64,000 nucleotides of DNA from Eukaryota sp. TZLM1-RC (GCA_040285825.1 JAUPSS010000005.1:62001-126000); one strand, 5' to 3'. Shown: positions 47,805 through 58,225, counted from the first letter of the stretch. A program made the numbers and translations. Notes: generated from the letters alone by a model not told the origin.

Positions 47805-50561
47805 ATGTTTAACAAGTTCCTTCTACTGGATTCAGAAACTTATCTGCAAGAATATCTTGTCCTCATCAATAATGAAAAGACTACTCTTCGTCTTTGTACG
47901 TCTTCTCTGTATTATGATACTGATGATGCAGTTGTACGTATCCCTTTGAAATCAATTTGTGATTTGAACTATTCATCTAATGAAATCTCTGTTACTTCAA
48001 CTGAACACACTGTCATTAAACAACGCTCTCCCTACGTCACCAAATCTGGCTCTACCACTTTCACCTTCTCATTGCTTCTCACTACTTCCAATTCTCTATC
48101 TCAATCCATTCACAAGCTTCTTTCTCTCCAGAATCTTACTTCACTTGAAAGACAAACCTCCATAAAAGGTATCGTCAAGGATTTGTTACTAAGCAAACCT
48201 TTTGACATGACCTTTCTTAGGTCTATCAGTGAGAACGTTCTCCTCCAGACAACAGCTAAGAGCCTTTCCTTGGTGGCCAGTAACCCTGGTCATTTAGTAC
48301 TAACCAATCAGTATGTCTATTTCAGTGAGGTTGTGGACGATTTCTCTGCATTTCCAGTCAGACATTTCCCTTATTCAATCATTAAATCAATCAGTTTCCG
48401 AACTTATTCTGTTGAATTTCCAGGGATTGAGCTCTTTTTTGACCATGATGATGTTGGTCAAATTTTTGGATTTGATGAATATTATAGACCAAAATTTGCA
48501 TTACCATCATTATATTTCGTTTTGGAAAGCAATCAAATAAGAAATCAAATATTGACACTGATTAGCCAGAATTTTAAAGAACACACAGGAAACAGCTTGA
48601 CCTTGAATGACCATTCAAGACTTTTGGACATCATGTCTTGCTGGCATTCCAAAAAACTATCCAATTTTGATTATCTCTTAGCCCTAAACGATGCTGCTGG
48701 TAGAAGTTTTCGAGACTTGACCCAATATCCAGTATTCCCTTGGATATTGAAAGATTACAAAGCAGAACAATTTGATTTGAATGATCCTTCCATTTATAGA
48801 GATTTGTCTAAGCCAATTGGAGCAATCAATCAAAAAAGATTGGAATCATTTCAATCAAGATATGCAGAAATGATGTCAATTTTCCATTCTAAATATGACT
48901 TTAAGCCACTTCCAGGGCAGTTATTACCAGAAAAAGTCCAAAATCAGTGCAATCTACTCGAAATTCCTTATATGTTTGGTTCTTTTTACAGTTGTCCCGG
49001 GTTTGTTTTGTATTATTTGGTAAGAGTTTGTCCTGAATTAGTTTTAAGGTTTCAATCAGGTAGTTTTGATAGTCCTGATCGATCATTTTTCTCAATCATC
49101 GAATCTTTTGATCACGTGTCTCAGTCAAAAACTGATTTAAAGGAAGCAATTCCTGAACTCTATGGGGATTCTTCGTTTTTAATCAATAATTATGATCTTG
49201 ATTTGGGAATAAGGTCAGATGGAAGACAGATCGGTGACGTTCACCTGCCTAATTGGGCAAGTGACTGTGATGACTTTGTTACTAAAAATAGAATGGCTTT
49301 GGAAAGTGATAACGTCAGCAATCAATTACAACATTGGATTGATCTCATATTTGGATTTAAGCAAAGAGGCATTGAAGCTCTGTCTAGCTCCAATGTCTAC
49401 TGCCACTCCACTTACCCAAATGCAATTGATTTATCAATATTATCTTTTAATGAACGCATTTCAGTCATTGACCAAATTAAAGAATTTGGGTCTTGTTGTC
49501 AACAATTATTTATTAAACCACACCCTAAAAAAGGTGATGTTTTTGATCTTGAAGTCTTTGAAAGTCTTGTTGATGAAGGTCAAAAAGAGGTTAATAAAGC
49601 TGCTGATTTTGATACTCCAATAATGGATGTTACTGAAGAAGTTGAATCTCTTTCAGTGTCTGAATGCAAGAAAATCCAATCATTTAAAACCCCAATCACG
49701 TTCGCCAGCTTAATCAATCATCAATCTGATTTGATAGTTGCCTTTTGTTGTAATGATGGCGTTTTACGATTGATGAATCTAACCTCGAGTCAAGTTGTTT
49801 CGGTTCCTCTTTCAAGACTTTCCTTGACTTCGATCAAACATCTGAAAACCAGTAATGACGTGTTACTTTTGATTGGTTGCCTGGATAACTCAGTTTACTT
49901 CTATTCAATCAATCAATCAAGAGTAATCAATGTGGTTAATAACCTTTCCGATGCAGTGTCGTGTCTTTCAATCATCAGGAGGGAAACTGATGATGTTATG
50001 ATTGCAATCGGCCTTTGGAGTTCTTGTGTGGAAACTTTTGTTTTGAGTGAAAATTTTGAACTTTTGAACGATCAAGTCTATTCTGATCATGATTCGGAGG
50101 TTTCCTGCATATTATTAGATTATATTGATAGTAAAGAAGTGCTTGTGTCAGGCTGTACAGATGGAGTAATTCATTTGTACCAAAATTTGGGGCAAAATTT
50201 TGATTTGATCTCTTCTTTCGATGGATTAGGGTCGATTAATGGAATTTTCTTGACCAATGACGATACAATATTAGTTTGTACAGAGGATTCTCTCCACGGT
50301 TTTCTATTTCAAGACGATGAATTAGAAACTAAATTTGAAATTAATTCTTCTTTGGGTTTTACAAGTTCCTGCTACCTCTGCTTTGGAGATTTAGTAGTAG
50401 TTGGTACTTCAGAATCTAGTTTATTATTTTTTGATTCAAATGGACAATCAATTTTGAGCCACACTTTTGAACTTTCCACTGTTAAAAGTGTTTGTTGTTT
50501 AGGCAATAAAGTTAGTTGTGGTTTCGAGGATGGTTCTATTTGTATAGTTGAATTGTGCTAA
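47805..50561 (+). CDS. NSMAF: FAN/NSMAF-type BEACH-WD40 protein
   Basis: The first in-frame ATG is at 47805 (918 residues); the frame extends upstream only to a TTG. The N-terminus has the short GRAM/PH-like modules of FAN (KFLLLDSETYLQEYLVLINN, then LVLTNQYVYFSEVVDDFS). The BEACH domain follows (about 270-560), with LNDAAGRSFRDLTQYPVFPW, then LSKPIGAINQKRLESFQSRY, and FSIIESFDHVSQSKTDLKEA. It ends with LQHWIDLIFGFKQRGIEAL. The C-terminal 280 residues are WD-like repeats (DLIVAFCCNDGVLRLMN, VLLLIGCLDNSVYFYS, EVLVSGCTDGVIHLYQ). In animals FAN couples TNF receptor to neutral sphingomyelinase; in protists a membrane-traffic role is more likely, by inference. The 3' end is 54 bases from that of the convergent RPP30. 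Confidence 0.9.
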   Translation: MFNKFLLLDSETYLQEYLVLINNEKTTLRLCTSSLYYDTDDAVVRIPLKSICDLNYSSNEISVTSTEHTVIKQRSPYVTKSGSTTFTFSLLLTTSNSLSQSIHKLLSLQNLTSLERQTSIKGIVKDLLLSKPFDMTFLRSISENVLLQTTAKSLSLVASNPGHLVLTNQYVYFSEVVDDFSAFPVRHFPYSIIKSISFRTYSVEFPGIELFFDHDDVGQIFGFDEYYRPKFALPSLYFVLESNQIRNQILTLISQNFKEHTGNSLTLNDHSRLLDIMSCWHSKKLSNFDYLLALNDAAGRSFRDLTQYPVFPWILKDYKAEQFDLNDPSIYRDLSKPIGAINQKRLESFQSRYAEMMSIFHSKYDFKPLPGQLLPEKVQNQCNLLEIPYMFGSFYSCPGFVLYYLVRVCPELVLRFQSGSFDSPDRSFFSIIESFDHVSQSKTDLKEAIPELYGDSSFLINNYDLDLGIRSDGRQIGDVHLPNWASDCDDFVTKNRMALESDNVSNQLQHWIDLIFGFKQRGIEALSSSNVYCHSTYPNAIDLSILSFNERISVIDQIKEFGSCCQQLFIKPHPKKGDVFDLEVFESLVDEGQKEVNKAADFDTPIMDVTEEVESLSVSECKKIQSFKTPITFASLINHQSDLIVAFCCNDGVLRLMNLTSSQVVSVPLSRLSLTSIKHLKTSNDVLLLIGCLDNSVYFYSINQSRVINVVNNLSDAVSCLSIIRRETDDVMIAIGLWSSCVETFVLSENFELLNDQVYSDHDSEVSCILLDYIDSKEVLVSGCTDGVIHLYQNLGQNFDLISSFDGLGSINGIFLTNDDTILVCTEDSLHGFLFQDDELETKFEINSSLGFTSSCYLCFGDLVVVGTSESSLLFFDSNGQSILSHTFELSTVKSVCCLGNKVSCGFEDGSICIVELC

Positions 50562-50615
50562 AAATTTTAATTAAATTTAGTATCATCTTTTAAAAACTTT
50601 TTTAACCTTATTGTT

Positions 50616-51368
50616 TTATTTTAAATAAACTATACTTCTTTCAGCTTTTCTTCCTTCAATGTGCAGTAATACTTTGTTTGGAACTTCAAAAACCATAGAT
50701 TTACCAACTGAAATTGGTAAATTAAATAGAGAAACTAAATTCATTATATCAAAAGGGGCTCTCAGATCAAAAGGATCACGTGATCCGCTCGAAAAGAAGC
50801 AATTTTGACCCTTTGTGACTGAAAGTAATTGACTGACGTTGGAAATGAAATTCATTCTGGGTGTATTAAATGAATTATCTGGATCCATCAATAAATTGAA
50901 ATAAATTATTTCGAAATAAACTCCCCTTTTGAGAGCTTGCTTCAATTGTGTATGCTTGAGATGAAATGGTAGACGTTGAGACAGGTCAATTGAGATTACA
51001 TCCACTTCAAGCTCACCACAAGCTAACCTAAATGTATCTTCAGTGGTGGGTCTCACAGCCACCAGATCATACCCACGAAGATGACTGGAGTTTGTATTGA
51101 AAAAGTGGAGAAAGCTTCGTGATTCCAATACTATGGTGATTCTAGGGAGTAGTTGGACTGGGGGATTGAGAGAAGCTTGTATGTTGTGGAAAGAAGATAA
51201 AGGTGAGGACTCTATCACTGTATTTGGTGGAGGAACAGTGGCTTTGGGTGATGGCTGAAATATGGTTTCAATGGCTGCTATACCATATCCAAAGAGTCTA
51301 TGCTGGGCTATAATGCGAGACAACGTGCCTTTGGGACAGTTGCCACTCACACAAAGGTCTGCTATCAT
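50616..51368 (-). CDS. RPP30: RNase P/MRP protein subunit RPP30 (Rpp1)
   Basis: 250 residues with the polymerase/histidinol-phosphatase-like barrel of RNase P p30. Human-like blocks are LPRITIVLESRSFLHFF (about 74-90), GYDLVAVRPTTEDTFRLAC, LEVDVISIDLSQRLPFHLKH, and QALKRGVYFEIIYFNLL. The last is SSGSRDPFDLRAPFDIMNLV (about 196-215), equivalent to the SSAAERPLEIRGPYDVANL block. It is part of the tRNA 5' processing and pre-rRNA cleavage enzymes in the nucleus. It lacks the charged C-terminal extension of the human protein. The first ATG (51368) follows the shared box, copy E, by a few bases. Confidence 0.93.
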   Translation of the reverse strand: MIADLCVSGNCPKGTLSRIIAQHRLFGYGIAAIETIFQPSPKATVPPPNTVIESSPLSSFHNIQASLNPPVQLLPRITIVLESRSFLHFFNTNSSHLRGYDLVAVRPTTEDTFRLACGELEVDVISIDLSQRLPFHLKHTQLKQALKRGVYFEIIYFNLLMDPDNSFNTPRMNFISNVSQLLSVTKGQNCFFSSGSRDPFDLRAPFDIMNLVSLFNLPISVGKSMVFEVPNKVLLHIEGRKAERSIVYLK

Positions 51369-51428
51369 TATTACAGATGTTGTCTATAACAGTGGAATAA
51401 GTGTCCTATTTACTCTAACGTAGAGGGG
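51369..51428 (-). promoter_or_regulatory. shared upstream box, copy E (before RPP30)
   Basis: Minus strand: CCCCTCTACGTTAG, AGTAAATAGGACAC, TTATTCCACTG, TTATAGACA, ACATCTGTAATA, then ATG. It shares the distal CTCTACRT element, the GGACAC of copy A and the core with the others. Confidence 0.65.
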
Positions 51429-51478
51429 ATGAAAATCCTTTCAATAGACTAAATTCAAAAAGTTTGATCGCTATTTAG

Positions 51479-51601
51479 GAGCAATCAATATCTTGTGGAA
51501 TACTGCATTCACCAGACTAATCTTTAAATAATCTAATTGTTCTTTCAGTCATTTGATTAATTATACTGTTGTTTAAATCCATCCTATGCTGATGGTCTTC
51601 A
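51479..51601 (-). repeat. dispersed coding-derived repeat, copy 2
   Basis: Matches 37414-37538. The minus frame still reads EDHQHRMDLNNSIINQMTER, then TIRLFKD, a stop, and SGECSIPQDIDCS. It lies upstream of the RPP30 box in the same arrangement as copy 1. Confidence 0.65.
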
Positions 51602-52018
51602 GAGTATTCTTTGTTGGATGGGTTACTTACCCTGGCAGTGTAGTTTGTTTTCAGTGTAAGCAATTGTTGTTTTAATAATACATTAATTCATTAATCATAT
51701 TCGATTTTTTCAAATGTCATTCTGTATCCTGCCTGTCATTTTTGGAATATCGTATTTTTATGATCAATAGAGTTTGTAACAATGCAGTTTGTAAAGCCTC
51801 CTTTGAATGTAATGAAATTGAATATTGCACGTCATGTTGAGATGTAACCACAAAAAGAATGCGACGAAATAACGTGAAGCCAGTCATGTTGTAATCAATG
51901 AATCTAAATGAACAAGGACTTTTGATTATTCTTTGCTTTTGGTTGTGTCACAGAGTGTCCCTCAACACTGAGTGTTAGGGACATCTTTATCTATTTTATA
52001 CACAACATCTGGACATCA
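51602..52018. other. divergent intergenic region upstream of METTL1
   Basis: About 417 bases. At 51957-51982 gtccctcaacact and agtgttagggac form a near-perfect palindrome 37 bases before the METTL1 ATG. The rest is AT-rich; nothing else was recognised. Confidence 0.35.
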
Positions 52019-52744
52019 ATGATCAAAGCAATACCTTCCAAATACAAGTTCTCTTGTCGACCTCATTGCAATGTTTTGAAGCCCACACAATTTGCTGGTC
52101 TTCCCAAAGACCCAGTTGATGCTCAAGAAACTTTCAGGCCACTATATTCAAGCAAATATCACAACTCTGATCACAAGGTGCAGATACTTGATGTAGGATG
52201 TGGATATGGGGCTCTCCTGCCCAAACTTTCCGTCTCCTTTCCTGAACAACTTATCATGGGCATTGAGATTCGTCTTCCTGTTTCTCTCTATGTTGATGAG
52301 TTGATCAATCAAATGCGTGAGCAAGAGGATATTTGCCATAACGTAGCGGTTTACAGAGCAAACTTTATGAAACATGCCAGTAGGCTGTTTTTTAAGAATC
52401 AGCTATCCAAGATATTTATTCTTTACCCAGACCCAAATGTTAAAAAAGGTGCTTTTAGAAGAAGAATTTTAAATTCTTTTTTGTTAACTGAATATGCATT
52501 TGTTTTAAAACCAGGGGGTTTCTTGTACTTGGCCTGTGATTTGGAGGACACATTTCGGTATGGTATGCAGCAAATGGAAACCCACACACTGTTTGAACGT
52601 GTACCAGAAGCAGATCTCGTCAATGATCCTGTGTATTGGTCACTTAATGAAGTTACAGCTGATGCAAAGAGGGCCGTTAGGAAAGGAAGTGGTGCATTTA
52701 AAGTTGTCTTTAAAAGAGTTGAAAAATTACAACCAACGTTTTAA
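52019..52744 (+). CDS. METTL1: tRNA (guanine-N7)-methyltransferase, METTL1/TRM8 type
   Basis: 241 residues; the enzyme methylates G46 of tRNAs with WDR4 as partner. The S-adenosylmethionine loop is ILDVGCGYGALLPKLSVSFP (about 57-76), followed by the acidic LIMGIEIRLPVSLYVDELI. Then come ANFMKHASRLFFKNQLSKIF and the substrate motif LYPDPNVKKGAFRRR, where the usual HFKxxHxKRR has lost a His/Lys, a small deviation from other TRM8 proteins. The C-terminal block EYAFVLKPGGFLYLACDLED and ETHTLFERVPEADLVNDPV match the animal enzyme. The lysine-rich N-terminal extension of human METTL1 is missing. The ATG chosen is the first in frame. Confidence 0.93.
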   Translation: MIKAIPSKYKFSCRPHCNVLKPTQFAGLPKDPVDAQETFRPLYSSKYHNSDHKVQILDVGCGYGALLPKLSVSFPEQLIMGIEIRLPVSLYVDELINQMREQEDICHNVAVYRANFMKHASRLFFKNQLSKIFILYPDPNVKKGAFRRRILNSFLLTEYAFVLKPGGFLYLACDLEDTFRYGMQQMETHTLFERVPEADLVNDPVYWSLNEVTADAKRAVRKGSGAFKVVFKRVEKLQPTF

Positions 52745-52903
52745 ACCCTGGAACAAAAAAAACGATCGGGCATGACAAAGCCATACCCACTGAAACGAGA
52801 TAAAATCTATACAATTAGGTACAAATTACCATTCAAGTGCTGGGAGTTGTCCAAAAATTCGTTTTAAAATAGTTATTAAATTAATAAAACTGTTTAATTT
52901 TTA

Positions 52904-53258
52904 TCAAGTTGAACCACTTCTTCCTGGCATGTTTCCTACATGATGCTCGCTTTTAGCTCTTGGTTTTGGCACAGATTGACGCTCATGCTTTCTTTGCTTC
53001 AACTCTGCACTGCCGCCTTTGGATTTGGCCTTCTGTCGCTCCGCTTGAGGTGGAGTCGGATGTTTGTGTTCCCTTCCAGGAAAAGGCTGTTGATGCTTCA
53101 AAGGTGACATTAATAATAACAGTGGTGTATTTGGGAATTTTTTTGTAACAAAGTTGGTAGGTTTCAAATTTATCTTGATTTTGTGCTAGATCCATAGTCT
53201 TTGAAGTAGTAAGTGATCTCACGTCACCAATAGTGTTCGGTGACGTGACTTTTTCCAT
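52904..53258 (-). CDS. possible small basic protein, frame split or intron
   Basis: An ATG at 53258 opens MEKVTSPNTIGDVRSLTTSK and continues to 52983. From about 53110 another frame becomes more protein-like: PFPGREHKHPTPPQAERQK, then QRKHERQSVPKPRAKSEHHV, ending GNMPGRSGST at 52904. Removing 22 bases (GTCACC...CAACAG, 53102-53123) joins the two in phase. An intron so short would be unusual; a frameshift is the alternative. No family is recognised. The first 40 bases hold a perfect 10-bp inverted repeat (53219-53248). Confidence 0.35.
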
Positions 53259-54134
53259 AATGGTTTTCTATTCCATTTGTTTACTCGCGAACCCCGCACA
53301 TTTTTGATATTATTGATCGCCTTAACAAAACAATGATATTCACCTTAACAAGTTTTTAAAATTGTGAGACAAGTAGTTAATAGAACTGAGGAATCTTTGT
53401 TTATGAATTAAATACCAATTTATTTCTACCTTTGCACAGAGTATTTGTTCCAAAACAAGGTTGGATTGGGTCTATATTCCAGGGGACTAATTATTATCAA
53501 CAAAAAATCTTTGTTTGGGAATGTTCAGTAACTCACTTTCCAGTAATGTATGAGTCATACTCTGACTTGTTCTGAAACGTTGACTTTTCGTTCTTTTTTA
53601 AATGATACTGTTAAAGATACTGATTTCAATATGGCAAGAAGTGTAACATTCTGGTTTGTTAAAGACACGCAGCCATAATATTTCACACTAAAGAAAGAGG
53701 AAATTTAGTCCTGTAGAAACACTTAATTCGATGCAAGAGAAAACATTGAAATTGTGATAGTGTTATGGAAAAAGCAAAAGTGCTGATCATTTATTAGAAA
53801 TCATTTTGCATACTGTGAATTAACTATTTATCATGCATTCCCCTGTGAAATTCACTCCTGTTTTCAACTTCTCATTGACTACTCACAGGCTGTAAGAGAC
53901 ATGAGCATCATTTGACAAAGACAATTATGATCTTCATCAATGGGCTACCTCACTTGAATACACCTACTGCTTTCACAGAACAAAGCCTCGCGACTTGAGG
54001 TATCTAAGTGGATCTACCAAATGCTACTAAGGCATTTATAGATCTGTCTCAAAAGTTTTGAAAAAAATTAAAAAAACTCAAAATACAATATAAGATTTTC
54101 AAAAGTTTAGTTTCTATATGCTCAGGTTTCCCAT
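53259..54134. other. intergenic, no clear feature
   Basis: About 880 AT-rich bases. A short GACTTGAGGTATC element near 53993 and A-runs near 54060 are the only irregularities. No ORF, tRNA or repeat was recognised. Confidence 0.4.
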
Positions 54135-54830
54135 TCATCTCCTCAACAGAGCTTCTGGGCCAATATATCTTTCTGGCCACAATTGCGCTTTCTTCTTAGT
54201 TTGAATATTTGTTGCAGCAGAAATAGTTCTGTCACATACTATTTGACACTCAACACAAATACGCATCTGCCATGAGCCTGTTTCAATATTCTCAACCATA
54301 CAACAATTGGAAAGTTTGCTTGTATTAAATTCACTGGTTGACAAGTGCTTCACGTCCTTTAGATAACACAAACATTTTCTCAAAGCCCCTTGCTGCTCCA
54401 TATCGATTGACTTTTCGGCAATGAGATGTGAAATCAGCAAAACCCACAGCAAGGTGGAATTTTTCAGGATGTCCAGCTAGCCTTTGAAATTTGTTGAGAC
54501 TCTCTCTGAACCGTCTCTCTTTTCGTCTGCGGTTATCAAATTTAATTATTTTCCATTTCTGGCGATTACTTTCCAAATACACATTCCTCCTAACCAAGTT
54601 TCAATGGTTCAAATATTGGTTGAAATTTTGAACGGAATATTGGTTGGGAGACTGTTTACTGGGTGAAGGTTTTGTCATGTATCTTCTTCCAGTTGGACAA
54701 GGGATAACTCCACATTGATTATCATCTAAGAAGTAACCAAATAATCTTGATTGGCCCAGATCAACACCAACAAGGGGCCTTTCAGGTAAAATTTCGACTG
54801 GATGTATACGTCTTCGACGGGGCATTTTTT
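54135..54830 (-). pseudogene. Fanzor, third distinct lineage, decayed
   Basis: Three minus-strand frames in order give RuvC-I with RPLVGVDLGQSRLFGYFLDD (about 54785), and a basic helical linker with FDNRRRKERRFRESLNKFQR and LAVGFADFTSHCRK (RuvC-II region, about 54430). The zinc ribbon follows with FNTSKLSNCC...ICVECQIVC, and then DRTISAATNI. The last is RuvC-III, where the catalytic Asp is replaced by Thr. Each step changes frame, so the gene is dead. It differs from the Fanzor1 copies and from the 27.6-kb lineage. The next co-oriented gene downstream is almost 900 bases away. Confidence 0.65.
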
Positions 54831-55000
54831 AGTGCCCTTCAACTGTGTTTCTCTGGTTTTGTTGGCATTAGGGTCACTTTTCATGACTTTTATCAATCTA
54901 TCTTTCTTTTTCGGTGGTTCATCCAGCTAATCTGTGTTTTCTGAGTCTTTATTTTTACCTTCAAAAGTCAAAAGCAGTTCATTACCATTAGTTTTCAATA

Positions 55001-55438
55001 TCAATTTTTAAATTTATTTTTCAAACTTTTTCTGTTGATATTAAATTTTTGGCAAGGACATTGTTTGAGTATTCGTTTCAGACATGTATTTCTGATAAAC
55101 TTTGTTTTGGAAGATAATCCTTCAATAAGTGGAAAATCTTTCACAGAGTGGAAAACATGTGAAGGTACCTCATGAAATTTAGAACCTTTATAAGAAGCTA
55201 AAGGTATTATTCTAAATTTCTTCCAGCAATGCATGTGAGAAAAGAAAGTGAGTAAGTATTGTGAAATTTTAAGATTAAAGAGAAAAAGCTCACCAATTTC
55301 TTTTGATGAAAAGGTGATTATATCATGTGAAAACATTAGAGAAGCAGTGGCAGGAAATCTCTGAAGGAGATTCAAGATAGATTTACATGCATTTAATAAA
55401 AAGAAACTTTCTCTTGAATTATTCATATTGAAAATCAT
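55001..55438 (-). CDS. possible protein, unrecognised
   Basis: An ATG at 55438, directly after the stop of the next ORF upstream, opens 145 codons rich in Phe, Leu and Lys: FFLLNACKSILNLLQRFPAT, then SSKEIGELFLFNLKISQYLL, and a basic tail with CPCQKFNINRKSLKNKFKN. The helical composition could continue the preceding gene after an undetected intron, but I found no splice sites in phase. No family is recognised. Confidence 0.35.
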   Translation of the reverse strand: MIFNMNNSRESFFLLNACKSILNLLQRFPATASLMFSHDIITFSSKEIGELFLFNLKISQYLLTFFSHMHCWKKFRIIPLASYKGSKFHEVPSHVFHSVKDFPLIEGLSSKTKFIRNTCLKRILKQCPCQKFNINRKSLKNKFKN

Positions 55439-56110
55439 TTAGTGTTCGAGAACAGAATCAACAACTACTTTTTTGGGTTGGGCTAAGGGTTCATCTGCTA
55501 AAAGAGAGAGAAAATAATTGGCACAGACATTCGTTTTATCTAGAGCTCTACAATGAGCACGAATAAAATTTTTTGTCCAGGATTGACAAATTTTAGGTAA
55601 ACTTGTCCTCACTTTAGACGCCAATTGACGAGTTCGACAAGCAAGGTAAGGAGAAAGCCCGTTTCTATTGATAAAACTACATTTCTGCGACTGCAGCCAG
55701 GCATTGAGAAAAAGACTGAATGAATTTCTTTAAGGCACCAAAGAATTTTCCCATGAAGAAACAAGAGACCTGTCTTGTGGGCATTCAGGAAGAAATCCAA
55801 TGTAAAAGATATGGAGTAATTGGCGTTGGCCTTTAGATGTGGAAGGCTTAGGAAAAGAACCAGTGGTGATGACGGTCATAAACAGATACCATACATTATG
55901 TTCCACTAAAGCTCTAGATGCCAACGGAAAATTTATAAGAAAAGATTGAAGCAACAAAGAAGCTTCATGACAAATCTCGGTGACCAAAAGAAGGTCAGTC
56001 CGAATTTGTTGCACCGCTGCAGGGGTCAGCAGTGAGTTAAGTGCACAAGCCGATTGAATAAACGTAAGACAGAATGGGTGTCTGTCATGTAGTGAGAATA
56101 AACAGCTCAT
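55439..56110 (-). CDS. possible helical-repeat protein with a candidate 48-nt intron
   Basis: The ATG at 56110 opens a frame with FLINFPLASRALVEHNVWYL and PKPSTSKGQRQLLHIFYIGF that stops near 55733. Removing 55691-55738 (GTGCCTTAAAG...GGCTGCAG, phase 0) joins it to another open frame: SFINRNGLSPYLACRTRQLA, then KVRTSLPKICQSWTKNFIRA. It ends at 55439, for 207 residues in total. The product looks all-helical, perhaps armadillo-like, but no family is recognised. A 48-nt intron fits the scale of the confirmed 34-nt one, yet it is unproven. Confidence 0.4.
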
Positions 56111-57505
56111 CTATCACATTTTACACTTGTCACCCCATTTTCGACTTCCGGTTGCCGGTTCTGGGAGATTTTTAACCCTCAACTTGATTTTGGCAGGTTT
56201 TCACTATTCCCACACTTTCCCCTTTGATAAACTAGGTTCTTATTTCCCTCACTTACCTTCTTTACCGAGCTTTAGCACTTTCCGTGTACTTTTTTTACCG
56301 GTTTTTCTACTCATTTTTAATAACTATTGTTTACTCATAGTGTGGTGATTAACTCCACACTTTCTACTTGTACAGAAATTTCTATACTACACTTAAATAA
56401 GAAAATGGCATTTCTTTCATCCACAGTACATTCCACAACTTGCCGTGGTTGTTGAAGTCACAGCGAAGGTCATTTTACATAACACTGTAAATACTATTCT
56501 TTTGAATAGTGAATCACTGCAGTCCTTGGAATATTCCTTGCATATAGCCTGATGTTCTCCTCCTCACCAGAATAGAGTACTTTCTTCATATGGTGCAGCA
56601 TTAGAAGAGGTCTACTTCATCTTTGGGCCATTAAACAATGTTATGTCATTAAATCTTCAAACTTTTCCGCATGTTTCATTTGGCTGATTCATTAATTCAA
56701 AGGAGGTAATTACTGTCGTCAATTTTTCATATATATAAATGCTACATATGGCTAAATAGGTATTTAACAAAAAGTGTGATTGATGATTCATTTGTGGAAA
56801 TAATCCTTTTTGACAATCCACATTTCCATTTTTAATCATTTCCAATCATATTTGGAAGACTAAATTTATCAAATATTTTATGACTATTTCAGGTGAATTA
56901 AAACGACTGTTTGTGATGGGATCTGTTTCAGAGTCCTTTAAAATTACAAAAATCTTGGAGTTGGCGATTATATTTGCCAAAAACCAACTTGGATGATAAC
57001 CATAAACTCTTAGCTTATATTTCTGCAATGAAGTTAAGTTTTAAGTTTGAAAATTTAATTGATGCCAGATGCCCAAGAACTTTCTGATAGTGGTTTTGTA
57101 AAAGCTAATCAAGTTTTAAATAAACTTTCACAACGATCTTCCCTACAACCTCTATTAAATGCTCATGATTTAAGAATTCTTCCAAGGGACCGATTTGTTC
57201 TATCAGATTGAGATTTATTTAAGGTTTTGTCTTATGGTTCTGTTTTCTCAATCTTACATAAATTAACTGTGTTAATGAATTGTAAATGTATGTAAATGTG
57301 TTACAAAAATGTTGACTCTTTCAAAGGCATCTCAATAAGTCGGAAACACAAAAAAGGGATTAGGTAGGGATCAGGCAGGGAAGGGAAAAGAAAAGGGATT
57401 GGTATTCAACCTAAAATTCATCCACAATAATCAAAAATTGAATTTCTGCTTCATAGAACAAATTCTTTCCCTCTATAATCATATTCCTTAGAGTTCATCT
57501 CGCCA
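56111..57505. other. intergenic region, possible element scrap
   Basis: About 1.4 kb. At 57062-57211 the plus strand encodes PDAQELSDSGFVKANQVLNK and LLNAHDLRILPRDRFVLS with no ATG-led gene; it may be retroelement debris. Just before the next gene, CCCTCTATAATC (57470) faintly recalls the distal part of the shared box, but the core is missing. Nothing else was recognised. Confidence 0.35.
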
Positions 57506-58225
57506 ATGTCCCCAGGGCCCACTGATCCGTTTCAGTGTCCTTCTAGAACAGATACTATCTTCTGTAAATACTTTGAATGGAAACCTCCAAAACGTACTGT
57601 CATTCAGGTCCAAAATTGGATATGGAACAGACAAATTGCCATCCGAAAAGAACTAGAAGTCAGACAACACGAAGAAAAGGCCGCGTCTTCCAAGAAACTT
57701 GCTGAACAGCGTGCAATGTACAAAGAAAAGATTGGCAAGTTGGAAAGTGAACTAGGAACTCTAGACAACACAAAAAAACAATACTTTTCTTTATTAAAAC
57801 ATGTCATAAGAACTGAAGAAGCAGAAAAACAAAAACGGGAACAAGAGGAAAATGAACAACGAAAGTCAACTCCATCACCTACAGAACAGGATCAGAAGGA
57901 CATTAAACCCGCAACACAACAACGAAACTACCTCAATCCAAGAAACCAACATAGGCCCAATTTAGCCCCCGCAAAGCCCTCCAACAAGGAGTTCTTCAGT
58001 CGTCCAGCACCACCGATAGAACATGGGGCGGTTGGTAAGCAATCCAAACCACCAGGATTCAATGGGTATCGTGGCAGGGGAGGGTTTAGGGGACGTGGAG
58101 GTTACAGAGGAAGAGGTAGATTTAGCAGAGGTCCATCGAAACCCTTCATTCAGAATGCATTTACTTCTCAGCACTTTCAACAAAAGACCATGGGGAATAG
58201 GCCATCTTGGGGTCAGCGAGGCTAG
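57506..58225 (+). CDS. coiled-coil RGG-box protein, probably RNA-binding
   Basis: 239 residues. The N-terminal 60 contain CKYFEWKPPKRTVIQVQNWI, possibly a small folded segment. Residues 60-125 form a charged coiled coil (KKLAEQRAMYKEKIGKLESE). A proline-rich, low-complexity middle follows. The C-terminus is an RGG/RG box (YRGRGGFRGRGGYRGRGRFS), typical of arginine-methylated RNA-binding proteins. It ends NRPSWGQRG. No RRM or other named domain is present, so RNA binding is inferred only from the RGG box. The ATG at 57506 is the first in frame. The stop (TAG) is followed within 25 bases by a dispersed repeat. Confidence 0.7.
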   Translation: MSPGPTDPFQCPSRTDTIFCKYFEWKPPKRTVIQVQNWIWNRQIAIRKELEVRQHEEKAASSKKLAEQRAMYKEKIGKLESELGTLDNTKKQYFSLLKHVIRTEEAEKQKREQEENEQRKSTPSPTEQDQKDIKPATQQRNYLNPRNQHRPNLAPAKPSNKEFFSRPAPPIEHGAVGKQSKPPGFNGYRGRGGFRGRGGYRGRGRFSRGPSKPFIQNAFTSQHFQQKTMGNRPSWGQRG

